A DNA stretch of 64,000 nucleotides, from positions 372,001 through 436,000 of the forward strand of contig BDSL01000080.1 in NCBI GenBank assembly GCA_003116995.1, in the 5' to 3' direction. Both the position numbers and the translations under genes were made by a program. Every line of letters starts with the position of its first letter. Position 1 is the stretch's first letter. Shown piece after piece: positions 46,825 through 60,400 of this stretch. The stretch is from Yamagishiella unicocca (Eukaryota > Chlorophyta > Chlorophyceae > Chlamydomonadales > Volvocaceae). The notes beneath the pieces are model-generated. The model was not told where the DNA came from. It did no database searches and saw nothing but the letters and a program-made list of their open reading frames with translations.

Positions 46825-49215
46825 GGAGAAAAGGTGTGGGGAGCCGCTACAAAGGACTTAAACAACTGAAGAGAGAGAAGCAGCAGAAGGGGAAATGTGT
46901 CGCGGCTCACCGTGTCGTCTTGCCACTTCGATGCTCTCGGTGCGCGGCACTTTGCCACACCGCAGATGTGACACCAGTTATTGCAGCAATCGCAACATCC
47001 GGCTATGCCACAGGCCTTGCAGCCCTGCGTCTTACGGGTCGAACGCGTCCGCGACTGCGAGCGGAGGGAAGCATGCGATGATTGTCAAAAGGCATCAACC
47101 AAATGACCTGTGGCATGTACCCATGACCACGACAACATCGATACGGACTGAAGGAGAGTTAGGCCATGTTCACGTCCCATACGCTCCAAGTGTCATAAGA
47201 CTCTGCGTCACATATAACAGCCCAGCCACGTCCCCACGTACCGTCCCTCTTCCAGTCATTCCTCCCATTCCAGTGCTTGTTGCAGTATCCTAACGCTCCC
47301 AAATGGTGCACGTAAAAAGTGTGGCGCTCCAGTGCCTATCCTAAGTTGTATTTCCCGTGTGTTATGATAACGTTGAGCCTAAGCGATTTTCCTTCATTTG
47401 CAGTCATAATGTCTATGATATATAGTGCCGTTTGGGCGCACATGTACGGGTCGCACCGAAACCAGCCGTTCAGGACGACAGCTTACCCTTATAAGTCGTT
47501 GCTCTACTCAGCAGAGGACAACAAGACATGCTTATTTGTGACCATTGGGTGACCTCAGGAGGGTTTATGCGTCCTTACGACACGAGTAGAAGCCGCCGTC
47601 ATACGGGGGATGGAGCTGACTGGTTCCGGGCGCCTGACATAAGTATGCGTTTCATGTATGATCATCGCCGATGAGCGTCAATACAGCACAGACGAGTGCC
47701 ACGGGCGCGTTTTGTGCATATACACTTTTGCGAAGGCATTACCCACCCGCACGGACCGCACGGCTTCCTCCGAGGAAAGCAAGCGGTTAGAAGCATGCGT
47801 TTAATATTGGTAATTAGATATTAGTACGATCTTGTTCCATCCGCCCATGTTTAAGCCCATGCGCACAGTTGGCCCCATAGTTGTGCTGTGACGCATCCAA
47901 GCACAACACCGGATGCACACTTTCTGTAGCGTGACAACAAGTAACACAAATACAACATAAGCCCTTGAAAACGGCCTGGCTGGTTGATAGATTGCTTGAT
48001 TGATGGATTGAGTACAAGCGCTTGGAGCTCGTAAGGCCCAGACGAGCCAGGAGGCCCATGGACCGCGAACCACTGCATTGTATACAGAAGATTACGATTG
48101 CCTGACGCAGCAGCTATCTTGGTACCCGTCATCGCTGAGCAGCGATTCCTGAGACGGTGCAACACGCTGGCTAGTCCCCGCTGATCCTCCACAGCAGCAT
48201 CGCGGCATTTGGCGTTACGCCCATTCCCCACAGTTCGGCGCGAAGGTCACTGTAAGCTGGGCATTCCAGCAGTACATGCCTTCCGTCCTCCGCGGTTGCC
48301 CGGTGACCGCGTACCAAGCACCAGCAATCTTCACAAGCTCGCCCGTACGGGCGGCTGACCTCGAGGCCCCAAGTACTTAATACAGCCTAAACGCAGCAAA
48401 CTGGCGTCACCTTAAATGTATTCCTGCACATGCGTAAGCGTACCCATCCAGTGTGTGTGCCAACACACCTTCAAACCCGGTTTGGTTACATCAGGCGACA
48501 TCCCACACGAACTCCCTAGGTGCTGCGCACTAACAAATGTCGGCCCAGTCGTCGTCGATCTGTTGCCTTAACGTGTGCAAAATACTGATGACAATAATCA
48601 AGTCCCTCTCCCTAACAACATCAACCTGCTCTCCTAACCCCAGGTCCCCATCCTACGTAGCTAAGAGCTCTTCCTGCACGTTAGGTGAATCTCCTCACGC
48701 AGCAAGTTGTGATGTGAACCACGTCCCGCCTCCACCGACTATCTCAAAAACGATACATGAACGTCGTTCAATGGATGTGCGTCGGCTGTTGCCCAGGTTT
48801 TAAAGAGCAGCTGATCGGGCGCAATGCCCACTGCAGCCAATACACGTAGGGAGCCTCCCAAGAAGATAATCATGCAATAACCGACTTCGTGAAGTAGCAT
48901 TACCGTTCTTAGTCATCGGGTGGTCCCGCAAGCAGCTGGAATCAGCTGGAATATAAACAACGGCCCCCGAACCTGAATGTTTTGACAGTTTTGGTGTAGG
49001 CTTTCCCCATTGCAATTGCGTTTGCGGCTTTGCTTTTACTGAGTCTGGTACGTTTGCAGGTTTGGCATTGTTATGCCAACGAATGCGGTCGACGCCATAT
49101 GCGAGCCCTAGGCGTTGCTTCTCGCCGCCCACTTAGGGTCCATCAGGGGCACGCCATTACATCCAAGCCCGTCATCGTGCACGCTGCCCCGGCAAGCTGC
49201 AAGCTGCAAGTCAAG
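46825..49215. other. Intergenic region with LINE remnant
   Basis: Apart from the retroelement remnant at 48171-48386, no gene is recognised. Frames at 46895-47293 and 47851-48231 lack homology. The latter overlaps what would be the LINE 3' untranslated region. Confidence 0.4.
48171..48386 (-). pseudogene. C-terminal remnant of a LINE (non-LTR retrotransposon) ORF2
   Basis: A 71-codon frame ends at TAG (48171) and contains a CCHC-type cluster: CEDC, then C, then H and C in EDGRHVLLECPAYSDLR. This zinc-knuckle plus ECPAY context is typical of the C-terminus of L1-clade reverse-transcriptase polyproteins. Just upstream, another frame reads ASLLRLGCIKYLG, which continues the expected motif, so a frameshift separates the two. 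No intact reverse transcriptase or endonuclease domain is seen upstream, so this is a truncated, decayed copy. Confidence 0.55.
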
Positions 49216-52200
49216 CTACGCTGCTACATTTAACCCACCGTCAGACCCGAATAGCAGCTGGTCTGGCTCGTCCTCCTCCCAGTCCGCCCCTGCAATATCA
49301 TTGCCCCCTTCAGGCCACTGTAGCCCCGCCGTGCCATCGCCTTCCCACTCCAGCTGGTACGCCTCGTCCGGCGGCTCGACCCCGCCATCATCCGGGTCCC
49401 ACCCCAGGCCAGACCCCAACCCAAACGCCCCGTCGTCCTCACCCCGCTGCCGCGCCGCGCCCTCGGCCCACCACCGACTGAAGCGGGGGCACTGTCGTAC
49501 AAATTTCACCCGATTTTCGTACAACAGCTCGCGCAGCGACGCGCCGCCTCGCTCCCCCGTGAGCACCAGGTATTCAAACCGGTCAATGACCTCGTCGTCG
49601 ACAGCCAGGATTCGGGCAACCAGCGACAACAGTTCCGGATCCAGATCACCGCCGAAGTGCCCGGGTCCAGCCTCCGGCTGCGGAACCGCGCCTGCTCCAG
49701 GCTGATCCAGAGCCGGCGCGAGCTCAGCACGCTCAAGCCCCTGGCGGCCGCTCCGCCGGCCCTTCGTCCTCGTCCCCGTGCTGCCGCCGCCGCCGGGCAC
49801 CCGGCCGTCGCCGCCGCCGCTACCAGCGCCTGCATCTTCGGCAGCAGCGGGGGTCGCGCTGGAGGCACGTGGCCCCAGGCAGGCGGCCAGCTCAGCACCC
49901 CACGTCGCGGGGCGGCGCAGGGCGTACAGGCGCAGACGGATGAGGTTGCCCCTGCAGGCTGCTGGGTCGCGTTGCAGGACGCCGGGGTCGTGCAGCACCA
50001 GCTGCGCCACCTGTCGGCGTCATGGCGTGCGGTCAGGTGCTGAGTTGGGCGCGGCTGAGTCCGCGTGAGATGCGCAGGTGACTGGAGCGCGATGTTAGAG
50101 TGCCCGCAGCAGCATCTGCCTAACCCAAACCCGCCACGGCACCACGGTACTGCACCTCCAGATGACACCCCCCCGCCGGATTTCTTTTTCGCGTATTTTT
50201 TGTACACCCCCCCGCGCTCCAGTCCGCCCGAAACCCACATGCAGCACGACACCCCGCCACCCCCAGATGTACACCAGCGGCCGTTCCAAGGTTTTCGCGT
50301 CCGCTGCGCTACGCTACGAGCCGCGCACTCCCTCCTAAACCCTACAAACCTACAACCTGCAACCTACGACCTGCAACCTACAACCTGCAACCTACAACCT
50401 GCAACCTACAACCTGCAACCTACAACCTGCAACCTGCAACCTACAACCTGCAACCTACGGTACCTAACCCTCTTCCGCCCGAGAGACAGCGCACCAGCTC
50501 CGCGCCCCACTCCAGCGCAGTCGCCAGCTCTCCCAGCCGCCGCCGCACCTCCCCCAGCTCCAGATCCAGTACCCCGGGCGCGTCCTCCAACAGCCTAGCA
50601 GCTGGCCGGGTCGCGGCAGTGCGGTCCGTCACATCACCGTGTGGGCCCACCGCCGCCAGCAGCTGCACCAGCCGCGCCGCCAGGTCGTCGGGGTCTCGGT
50701 CCAGAAGGGCTGGATGCCGCTGCACCGCCACATAGGACGTCTCGCGGCCGAAGAGGGAGACCAGGGCCTTCCAGGGTGCAGGAGAAAAGGGCCAGAAAGA
50801 GGTTACGAGTACAGTCGAGCGCCGTAAAGGCGTGCCTGCCGGGTCAGGAAGAGGTGAGGTGACGCGGTCGTAAAACCAAATTGAGCCCCATCCGCCGACC
50901 GACCGCTCGGATGAAAGCCTGCTATGCATCATCCACCCGTCCGCCTCCTCCCACGAGCGTAGTACTTCCCGAAACGCATGCTTACACATCAGCAACGTTG
51001 TTGGTCAAGCAAACCAGCCACTCTGCGGGCCCCTCCAGACATACCCACCTGGAGGCGTCCCAGCAGATCAGCCAGGTCTACATATCGACGCTGCTGCGCT
51101 AGCGGCCCACGCCACCTCTGCTGCCGCTGCTCCTGTTGCTGCGGCTGCTGCTGCGGCTGGCCCTCTTCCATCGGTGAAACCCGACGGCCCCCCTGCCAAT
51201 CCACCCGCCGGCGCCCGTCCTGCTTCTCACGACGCTGACCTTCCTGCTCCTCTTGGACCCCGTGTTGGCGCCCTGGTGGGGGTACCCGCAGCTGCAGCGG
51301 CTGCTGCGGTGGCGGTGGCGGCGGGGCAGCAGCAGGCGGCAGCACGGTCGCACCGGGGGCTCGCAGTAGGTGCGCGAAGACACTGGGGGGCACTCGCGCG
51401 CCGCCAAAGGCGCGGCCAAAGACGTCGTCCAGCTCCAAAAAGTTCGCGGCCGTCACGAGTGGATCACGTGACAGGTGAGGCATCACGGTCATCAGCACGT
51501 GCGTGGTGTCGTATGCGGGCAGCAGCGCGGCGAAGCGCGCAGCGCGGCTGAGCAGCAGCTCGGGCTCGTGCGCCAGCGCCGAGCGGGGCGACGAAGCCAG
51601 CAGCAGACGCAGGCGCAGGCGCGGCTGCAGCGGGTCCAGGAGCAGCAGCGTGCGGGCGCGGCTCCGGAGCAGGTCCGCGTCGCAGGGCAGACGGCCCTTC
51701 CAGGCGCGCGATACGTACGTTGTGGAACCGAGGGTCAGGTGAGGAAGGGATACCAAGGAGGTGCGAGGGGGAAGATGAGGGAAGGGGGCGGTGGCAAAGA
51801 TATAGGAGCCGTTTTGGTAGGGACAGCAAGGGCTGGACTCGGGACAGCACCCTGAGGGTTGCCAGTCGATGGCAGTGCCGGCTGTATGAGCGTGGGGCCG
51901 GTTCTTAGGACGTGGGGCCGGTTGTAGAGATGTGGGGCCGTTGCATGTATGTGGGTCTGAGGGACCGAGGATGGTGGGGCACATGGAGCAGTAGGTGCTA
52001 CTGAGGTGTAGAGGCAAGGCAAAAGGGCAGGGCACACGTCCTGGGCTCACCTTCTTGACCTCGTCCAGGACGGCTGCAGCTGCATGCTTGCCCAGCTGAA
52101 GATCTCGTCGGTATTCCAGCCATAGCGCCTCGAACCGTCGCAGCGCTGCTATTGTCGGCCGGGTTGTGGACTTGCCCGTGAGCGGTGCCTGTTGCTGCTC

Positions 52201-52446
52201 TTCCTTCTTCCGACCCTTTTTCCGTCTCTTTGTTATATCTGAGGTTTCACTTATGGGTGAATTATCGTGCGGGAACGAATTCAAAGTCGCGCAAATTGGC
52301 GCGAGGCATGGTGGACGCCGTAGACGCGTCGCGCGCGTCGCCCGTGAGGCTGTTCGCCATGCAACAAGAGGACAACATACCGCTCTGGCTACGCACATAA
52401 TTGACCCGCTTTGATTGCGGCGAGCTGTCACGCCTCGGTGGGGCAT
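49216..52446 (-). CDS. Organelle-type helical-repeat protein, possibly mTERF-like
   Basis: Four exons in phase: 52051-52446 (or start at 52398), 51049-51696, 50495-50767, 49216-50010, giving about 703 aa. The N-terminus is basic and Ala/Arg-rich, as in plastid or mitochondrial targeting peptides. Recurrent Leu/Ala helical segments follow, with pieces such as VAVQRHPALLDRDPDDLAAR and VLHDPGVLQRDPAACRGN. These resemble the L-x-x-x-P/D-P-x-x-L pattern of mTERF repeats, proteins that bind organelle nucleic acid. Exon 2 ends in a Gln/Arg-rich low-complexity stretch. The C-terminal exon has an acidic tail (WEGDG, WEEDEPDQ). I cannot confirm the mTERF domain by eye; another algal helical-repeat family is possible. 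Confidence 0.6.
50344..50460. repeat. 14-bp minisatellite (CAACCTACAACCTG), about 8 units
   Basis: A two-part CAACCTA/CAACCTG repeat in the last intron of the helical-repeat gene. On the coding strand it starts about 35 bases after the donor at 50494. Confidence 0.85.
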
Positions 52447-54453
52447 GCGGACGACTGCATTGCGGGACAACCTGACGTCAAGTGATTGAAACTCAAAGGA
52501 ACCTAATGCAATTACATTTACATAAGTTCGACCCGATGAAGCGCCTGCAAACACGGCAAGGAACGACAAGGAACGGCATCATGAAGTAAGGACGCGGCGC
52601 TGTCAAGAGGGCCCCCAGTCAACGAACCGCCTTCCAAGCCGCCTTCCAAGCTAGTACAATTTGACAGCACAGCGCCCCAACCCGCACACATGGCGGAAAG
52701 CCTGGTACTTGGGTGATCGGAGGCAGCTCATACACAGTCGTGTTTACAAACGCAGGGACAGGATGCGTACACCTAGAGCTTCAATCATCTGGCCTCGCTA
52801 CGTGGTTTCAGATCACTACGGGAGTGTTAAAGCAATGCAATGCCCACCTAAAGACCATGAAGCATCTACAGAGACGCAGCAAGTTCCGATCAGGCCGTTG
52901 TCCTCATCGACCCCGGAACATCTCCAAGGAGATTATCACAGAGCACTGCCACGACGGGATACGCGCAGCATTGGGTTTCCCACGCAAAAAACACGTTGAT
53001 CCCGTTACGAATGGCACACAGCTAAGATGGGTTCCTGCGAAGACAGCGTGCGCCACCAACACTCAGCATTGCACGAGCACCGAGTGCCAGCACCGGTGCT
53101 GCTCACCGCCGGCATAAGGCAATTCCGGCGCAGAATCACGCCTCATTACTGCCGCAGACCGAAAAATACAGTTATTGTCCAGCGGGGCCAGCGGCATACA
53201 AAACACATACGCATACTGCATGTTCTGTATCAGAAGAGTGAGCAGTGATGGGCCTACCGAATGCACGACGGTAAACAAGCAAAGTATCAACCTAGATGCG
53301 TCCTCATGGACATGGATACGAAGCATATAAAGCGCGTCGTAAATAAGTCTGAGGGGCTACCGTAGTAAGGGCCCCGGAACTAAAGGCCGCGCCGTGTCTC
53401 CAAAGGGTGCGACGAGAATCTTGCATATATACGTATCCTATTCCGATGTCCTCTAATCTCCCTTGCCTATTACGATGCATCAATCCTAACTCGGAAGCCA
53501 AATGGGGAGTATGAGAGGAAACCAAATGAGAAACACTGAAGCACGAAGAGTCTGTCGCAGCGGCCGTTCCAACCGTTCCACTGTGTCCTGCGAGGGCACC
53601 GCCCGAATGGACAATTCTGCAACGACTCGTACTTATTGTACCTCCAACTAACATTCCCTTGCACCATTCGCCTTGTTGCGACAGAGCTACTTGAAAGATA
53701 CACCACTACTTGGTACCCGAGATTCCATGATTGACAAGCACGTTGCATCTATGGAGACAGCACCGATTTAGTCCCCGGCGCACGCAACCGCGCCCGCTGC
53801 AGCCACAACCAACAAACCGTTATTGCAGTACACGTAACTGGTACCTCTCCATCCGTCTCGAAAGCAACCCCGGGGTAGGGTGCCCTCGGCGCGTCCTCTC
53901 CCAGACATACTTCAAAACGCAGCGCCCACACAAGCACCTTTACTTCAAGCCTTTACTTCAAGCCTTCACTTCAAGACCCGCCGCCGCTCCACGACAGCCA
54001 GCATTGGCCTAGCCAACGCAGCACCCGCGCGCTGAATACCTGCGCGCGCCGCATACGTACGCGAAAGGCGGTCCCAACATAGCTGGGTACTCACAGCTTC
54101 GCTATCTGCACAGGGCTGCCTCAACGTGAGGCCGCCCATACGACCGGTACGTGCCCCGGACTTATTTCATCATCTCCCAAACGCAAGGAGGTGCCCCCTG
54201 CAAGGTGCGGCACCCGAAACGGCACATGTTGCACATCCAGTGCCCAACACCAATCCTGGCACCCACGATTAGCCATCCGCCATCCACGCGCCAACCCACA
54301 GGCAGCAGCAGCGGACCCTGCAGCGCGGTCGGCACAAACCAGAACTGCTGCAACGGCACAGGTATCCACGTACGATTGTAGACGGCGCAGCGACGTGTCC
54401 GTAAGAACCATGCCTTGGGAGCTCTCACCGCCAAGAGCGACCAAACATTTGCA
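52447..54453. other. Intergenic, helical-repeat gene 5' side to membrane-protein 3' end
   Basis: This contains the promoter of the helical-repeat gene and 3' sequence of the large membrane-protein gene. A three-fold ACTTCAAGCCTTT-type repeat occurs at 53939-53976. No supported gene is present. Confidence 0.4.
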
Positions 54454-57400
54454 TCATAACTCCTCCGTGTGTACATCTAAACCTGGGAAGTCCGGGCCGC
54501 TGCCGCCGCAACCTTCGGTTGGGGTAGCAATCATCGAGCCATGCTGCTGCTGCCGTTCATGGTAGTAGTGGTTGCGGTTATGGTGTTGCTGTTGCCGCAG
54601 CGCATGCTCAGCTCGGCCCCGCAGCACGGCGCCCACCACCCACCCCAGCGAATTCATCGCGAGCGACTGTACGACAGCAAGCCGCAGATGCGCTGACACT
54701 CCGTACTTGATGTACATGCGAGACGCAACCAAGCCCTCCAGCAGGCGCAGCAACGCATTCAGGCGGACGGGGGGCTGCGGAGTCGGCACCGGGACGAGCA
54801 ACAGAGCACGGGAGTTGGCACGACATCCGATACCGGTGGGGCGCCAAACGCAACTGGGTCGTGACGGTAGGTCAAAGAAGAGCAGTACGGGGTAGCATTC
54901 AGCAACTAGTGAAGGGCAACGCGCAAGGGCTAGCATAGCACGGGTACCCTGAAGGTTTTGTCGGGGCGCACTTTGGAGCTCAGGAGGGTTACTGGAGGAA
55001 CGACGGGAGCGCCCGCAACGGTCACCCCCTCTCACTTCCTGCGTGATGCCACGCGTGCGGTCTGCATTCCATGCCCCACGGCACGCAGGCCTCCCCGCCG
55101 TCTCCTATGTCTTGTAAACCGGGTCTTTTCTCCAACCCCCACCCCCGTCTCCTATGCCTTGTAAACCGGGCCTTTTCTCCACCCCCACCCCCGTCTCCTA
55201 TGCCTTGTAAACCGGGCCTTTTCTCCACCCCCACCCCCGTCTCCTATGCCTTGTAACTGGGTCTTTTCTCCACCCCCACCCCCGTCTCCTATGCCTTGTA
55301 ACCGGGTCTTTTCTCCACCCCCACCCCCGTCTCCTATGCCTTGTAACCGGGTCTTTTCACCCCCCCCCCGGAGAAGCGCATGCGCACCTGGTAGCAGCAC
55401 GCCGTGACCAGCACGAAGAGGAAGTGCGCCAACACCATCTGCGCGCCGATGGCGGTCATTCCCGACGGCGGCAGCAGCGCTCCCTCGCCCGCCTGAAACA
55501 TGCAGCGCATCAGGGTAACTACGGCGCAGCAAGCCGCGTGTCGGTCCACTCCAAGAGGGGACGCCAAGGCTACCGCCACCGCCACCTCCAAAGCGGTCCA
55601 CCAGAAGCGCCTCAGCACGCATCGCCCCGTGGCCCGTGCCACCCACAGCCATGGCCAGCCGCCCGGCGCTGCACCCGCCGCCGCGGCGGCCGCCGCCGCT
55701 GCCGCAACAGGGCAGGTGCTGTCGAACGAGCTGAGGAGCGCCTGGAGGGTCGCGGCAGTAGCATCAGCAGCGGTTTAGCGCTTGCAATAGCACCAGCAAC
55801 TGTGGCTTCAATCCGGCAAAGGGTTGAAGGGGGGTCGCCTGGACACACCGCAGCTACCCGCATGGCGACGCCCCCAAGAGCGACAGTCGAGGATATGGCA
55901 CAGGAAGCGAGAAAGGCAGCCCGCAGCATACCCATAGCGGCTATACCATATTGAAGATATATGGTTGGCTGTTGCCGCCAGCAGGTTTCTCCCAGGATAC
56001 GTGGGTTGCGGGTCGCGCCCGGCGCGGGCCACTAACTGCGCCACTAGGGCATCCCGGTTGTCCTTTCGGAGCCTGCCCCGCGACCTCCACACCTTGGTCT
56101 GCGCCAGCGTCTGGAACGACACGATGACGATCTGGAATGCAAGCATCTGGGTTCGAGTCCTCTGCGCGACGAATCTGCACGTGAACAGGCGTTGCACGAG
56201 TGAGGGGGCGCGACGGTTCAGGTCCGCGCAGCCACATTCCCTGCGGCTGGCGCGGTAAACCGATTTAAACCCCGCGCGTGGTTACAGTCAAGACGCAACG
56301 CCCCACGCAAGCCGTCCGTTCCCATCCGTCCCACGCGCGCATTAGACGCCCTGCTGCCAGTGCCGTCTGCGGTCTTACATGTCCAGATCGCGCCGCATGA
56401 GGGGCGGGAGGGCCGCGCCCTTGCCCGCTGCCGCCGCCACTGGACGCGCCACCGGGTTCCTGGCGGCGGAAAACCATGACTGGCCACCGGCCGTAGCGTC
56501 CCTTGCCGCCGGCGCCGGCTCAAGGGCTGACACGTCAGCAGAGGCAAGGTTCGGAGCCACCTCTGCCTGCTTGCCAGGTACCGCCCGCTGGCGGGCCGGG
56601 GCGAACAGCCGCTGCAGGCACCAGCGCTTCGCCGCTTCCGCGGCCGGGAACGCCGGCGCCAGCGCTGCCCATGCTTCCGCCAGCAGCACCACGCGCCACA
56701 TCCCCGCCGCTGCTGCCGTTGATCGCCCGCTGGCCCCATTCACGCAGACGCGCCAAGCCGCCAGCGCATGGGGATGGTTCCGGAGGATGCGTAGCAGCAT
56801 GACGCCCGACGGTGATGACGCGGAGGCGAGGATAAGGGGCGTCAGTACGGCAGGAGCGCCGACGGGCCTTAGAGGCTGCAGCCAGGGCTCCGGCAGGCCG
56901 GCAGCTGAATACCATGAGAGCACCAATGCCACCTGCGCCATGGTTGGAACGAAGGGGAGGTCAGGTGAGTTCTTTCGTGTTGGGGCAGGCGCAACGCGGG
57001 ATGACAGCAAGCCGTGCGGGTGAGGGCGGAAAAGGGGGGACTGGACGAACTGGGGCTCCTTATTGCGCTCACGATGTCCGCTATACCGTACAAGCTATGC
57101 ACTAACGGAGACCGCCGGAAGGCTGGTCGCACACAGCATACTGAACTAAGGAGATCACACCACGTTGCGGCACTACAATTGTCCAGCACGCGTGCGTCTG
57201 CGTGTGTGTGTGTGCGTGTGTGCATAGAAAGGTATAACCGTGCTCGCGCGCGCTCGGCCGCGGCGTTTTCGTACACGCACGCGCCTCCCAGCCGCCATGA
57301 TGCTGGCCTAACCAAGGTCCCCCATCTCCACTCATCCCCGAAGCGCAGGCAACCCGCTCGCAGGACCCCAGGCCACCCACCGCGCGCGCCTCGCCCGACG

Positions 57401-60400
57401 CCACCGCCGCATGCAGCGGCGGCAAGCCTGCCTGCACGCCTGCTGCGTGCAGCAGTATCTCCTCGGCTCCGAAACCAAGATGCGCCAAAGATGCCCAAAG
57501 CATCTCAGCCAGGGACCAGGCGCCGCGCTGCGTTGTGACGGATGTTTTTGGAAGCAGGGGAGCGCCCGTGTGGGATGCCAGTCGATAAGGGAGGCTGGGG
57601 GACGCTATGGGAGGCTAGGCAAGGAAACTCGGCGCGCCCAGTACTCCACGACTCGCGCACACTGCACAGAGCCACGCGATCCGGATCTGTATAAACCCAA
57701 CCATGATTTCTACGGCCAACCACGCAACAATCTCCAAAGCGATGCACCAGCGAGTGTCCCAGCCCCTGCGCTACAACCCAGGCGCGATCGCACCTGGAGC
57801 ACCAGAGACGTGAGGTTGCAGCCCATGTCCAGCAACAACAGGAGCTGCTGGCCAATGCTGACAGCGGCCACGCGACCGACCGCCGGGCGCTCCTCCGGCG
57901 AATCGCCCACTGCGCCGGCCGCGCTGGGCGACGCCCTGGCCGCAACGCTGCGAAAGGCGCCCGAGAGCAGCAAGCCGAGATCAAACAGAATGTGCTGCGC
58001 GTCTTTGGCCGTCTGCCCGCGCAGCAAGTCCTGCAGTTGCTCGACCCACGGGTCGCTGTGCCCATTGTCGCCGCGGCTGCAGCACGCAGCGCAGGGTACC
58101 AGAAGCACCATGCGCGCTGCCAGCAGCTCCGGGCCGCGCCACACGCTCAGATCAACCAGGTGGCACCAGGCAGCTGCGGCTGTTCCTGTTCCATCGCGAC
58201 CATTGCGTCCGGTGCTCGGGGTGCTGCAGGACCCACCCGCCCGCGGCAGCGCTGCTGGTGAGAAGTCCCTCGCCGACGGGGTCGTACAACCCCATAGCGT
58301 CAGGGCCCACGTGGCGCCACGTGCGCGGCCTCCAGCCCTGACACAGGAATTGGACTCCGCCGGATCAGAGGCCGCACGCATGTGAGCGTGGCCTGGTGAG
58401 ACACGGCTCGGTTCCGGCACCAGCGCCTGCTGCACCCGAAAGTCAGCCACCTCGCGGGCCAAGCCGAGCGGTCGCGCGCGGAACTCCAGGCCCTGACTGT
58501 CCCGTGCGTCGCACAAACCCTCGTCGTCGCAAGCCACATCGTGACCTATGCCCGCCCACACCTCCATTTCGAAGCGCTGGCTCATCTCGCCGCCCTCGCC
58601 CGGCTCCGACTTCCCTACCAGCACCAAGGGCGCATGGATAGCCCACGCCGGGGCTGGCGCAACAACGGCAGCGGCAGCAGCCGTGCGCCCCACCTCTGTG
58701 CAGCCGGTGCCTGCATCCGCTGCTGGCCTGGTTCCGTCCTTTAGGGTGCTGCTGCTGCTGCCCGGCCTCTTTGCGCCCCGGCTCATTACTTGGCAGCCGT
58801 GTGCCACGTCCCCAGAGTCGGCCTCCGCGCCCACGGTTTCGCGCTCTGCATCGTTTCCGTTAATGTCGAGCAGCGGCTCCTGGAGCCACTTGCCGTCGCC
58901 CAGCCGTCGATACCTGGCACGGTAAGAGCGGCTGTCGCCCGTCACCGTCTGTGGAGGTCCATGAAACCACGGAAGGGCGGGGGCACTTGTAAGGAGCACA
59001 TAATGCCCAGGCTCATCAGAGCCGGGGGGCCGCGGGCGCAATTACCGGTATGAGCAAGGCAAGCGCAAGCAGGAAGTACGGTTGCGTCGGCATCATGCAG
59101 TGTCAGGCGTTTCAAAATGTGCCGCGCATCGATGTGGGTCAGTTTTTGGTGGATATTCGGCCTCCGGCCCTTACCTGTATGGTGAAGGAGAAGCCCTCTG
59201 GCAGGTCCTCGAGTCGTATCCCCAGCCCCACCAGAAGCTGGTCCGGGTCCGCCAGCAACTCCGCCGGACTTGGCACAGCGCCGGTGCCGGCGTCCACGCT
59301 GCTGGCCGTGTCACCGCTCCTCAGCGCGCCACCGGCGGCTTCGAAGCGAGTTGCGTCGGCAGCAGCAGCAGCAGCAGCAGCCACTGCTCCTGCATATGCT
59401 CCCAAGGCTGCAGCTGCTGATGCTGCTGATGGCGCCACGGTCGCGGGCATGCGCACGTTCGCCAGGCTCAGGGAGATGCAGATGCTGCCACGACGAACAG
59501 CCGCGCCTAAGAGACACCAGCCCCTGTGGCCCGGCGGCAGCAGATGGTCAACCAGGGAGTCTGTACAGACCGACGAGACATCCGCCTGCCATTGTGCCAT
59601 ATCTCCCTGTCCAATCCTGCCTGCATTTGCTTGGTCTTCTGTTAGTGCGTGATTGCAGCCATTTATCAGAACCTGCTGCTGGCCTTACTGACAGCAGCCA
59701 CCACCGTACGTAAGAGACCGCTCCCAACCCATCCCCAACGTGCCTCGTGCCGTATCCGGGGACATACCCACCCAGGTGCTCGCTACTCAATGAACTGCAT
59801 TGCACCCCGACCCAGATCGTTTTCTTCCCCCTTCCGCGAAGTTCCACTCCCGACCCAGATCGTCAGCTTTCCTCGCTCACTGTTCCGTGAAGTTCCTCCC
59901 CCGACCCAGACCGTCTGCTTTCCTTACTGTTCCGCGAAGTTCCTCCCCCGACCCAGATCATCTGCTTTCCTCACTCACTGTTCAGCGAAGTTCCTCCCCC
60001 GACCCAGATCATCTGCTTTCCTCACTCACTGTTCAGCGAAGTTCCCCCCCGACCCAGATCGTCTGCTTTTCTCACTCACTGTTCCGCGAAGTTCCTCCCC
60101 CGACCCAGATCGTCTGGTTTCCTCACTCACTGTTCAGCGAAGTTCCCCCCCTGACCCAGATCGTCTGCTTTCCTCACTCACTGTTCAGCGAAGTTCCCCC
60201 CCGACCCAGATCGTCTGCTTTTCTCGCTCACTGTTCCGCGAAGTTCCTCCCCCGACCCAGATAGTCTGCTTTCCTCACTCACTGTTCCGCGCAGTGGTCC
60301 TCGAGGTCCGCCTGCCAGTCCCCCTTGAGCTGCTCGGGCTGTAGCCCCAACAAACGCACATGCACTTGCGAGGTCTGCATGACGGGCGTATACGACATGA

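Noticed and set aside
56149..56165. GGGTTCGAGTCC resembling a tRNA T-loop
   Set aside because: No matching T stem, acceptor stem or anticodon arm can be formed, and it lies beside an acceptor site of the membrane-protein gene.
57411..58385. 324-codon plus-strand frame
   Set aside because: It is antisense to well-supported exons of the large membrane-protein gene, which have in-phase splice sites and conserved-looking blocks.
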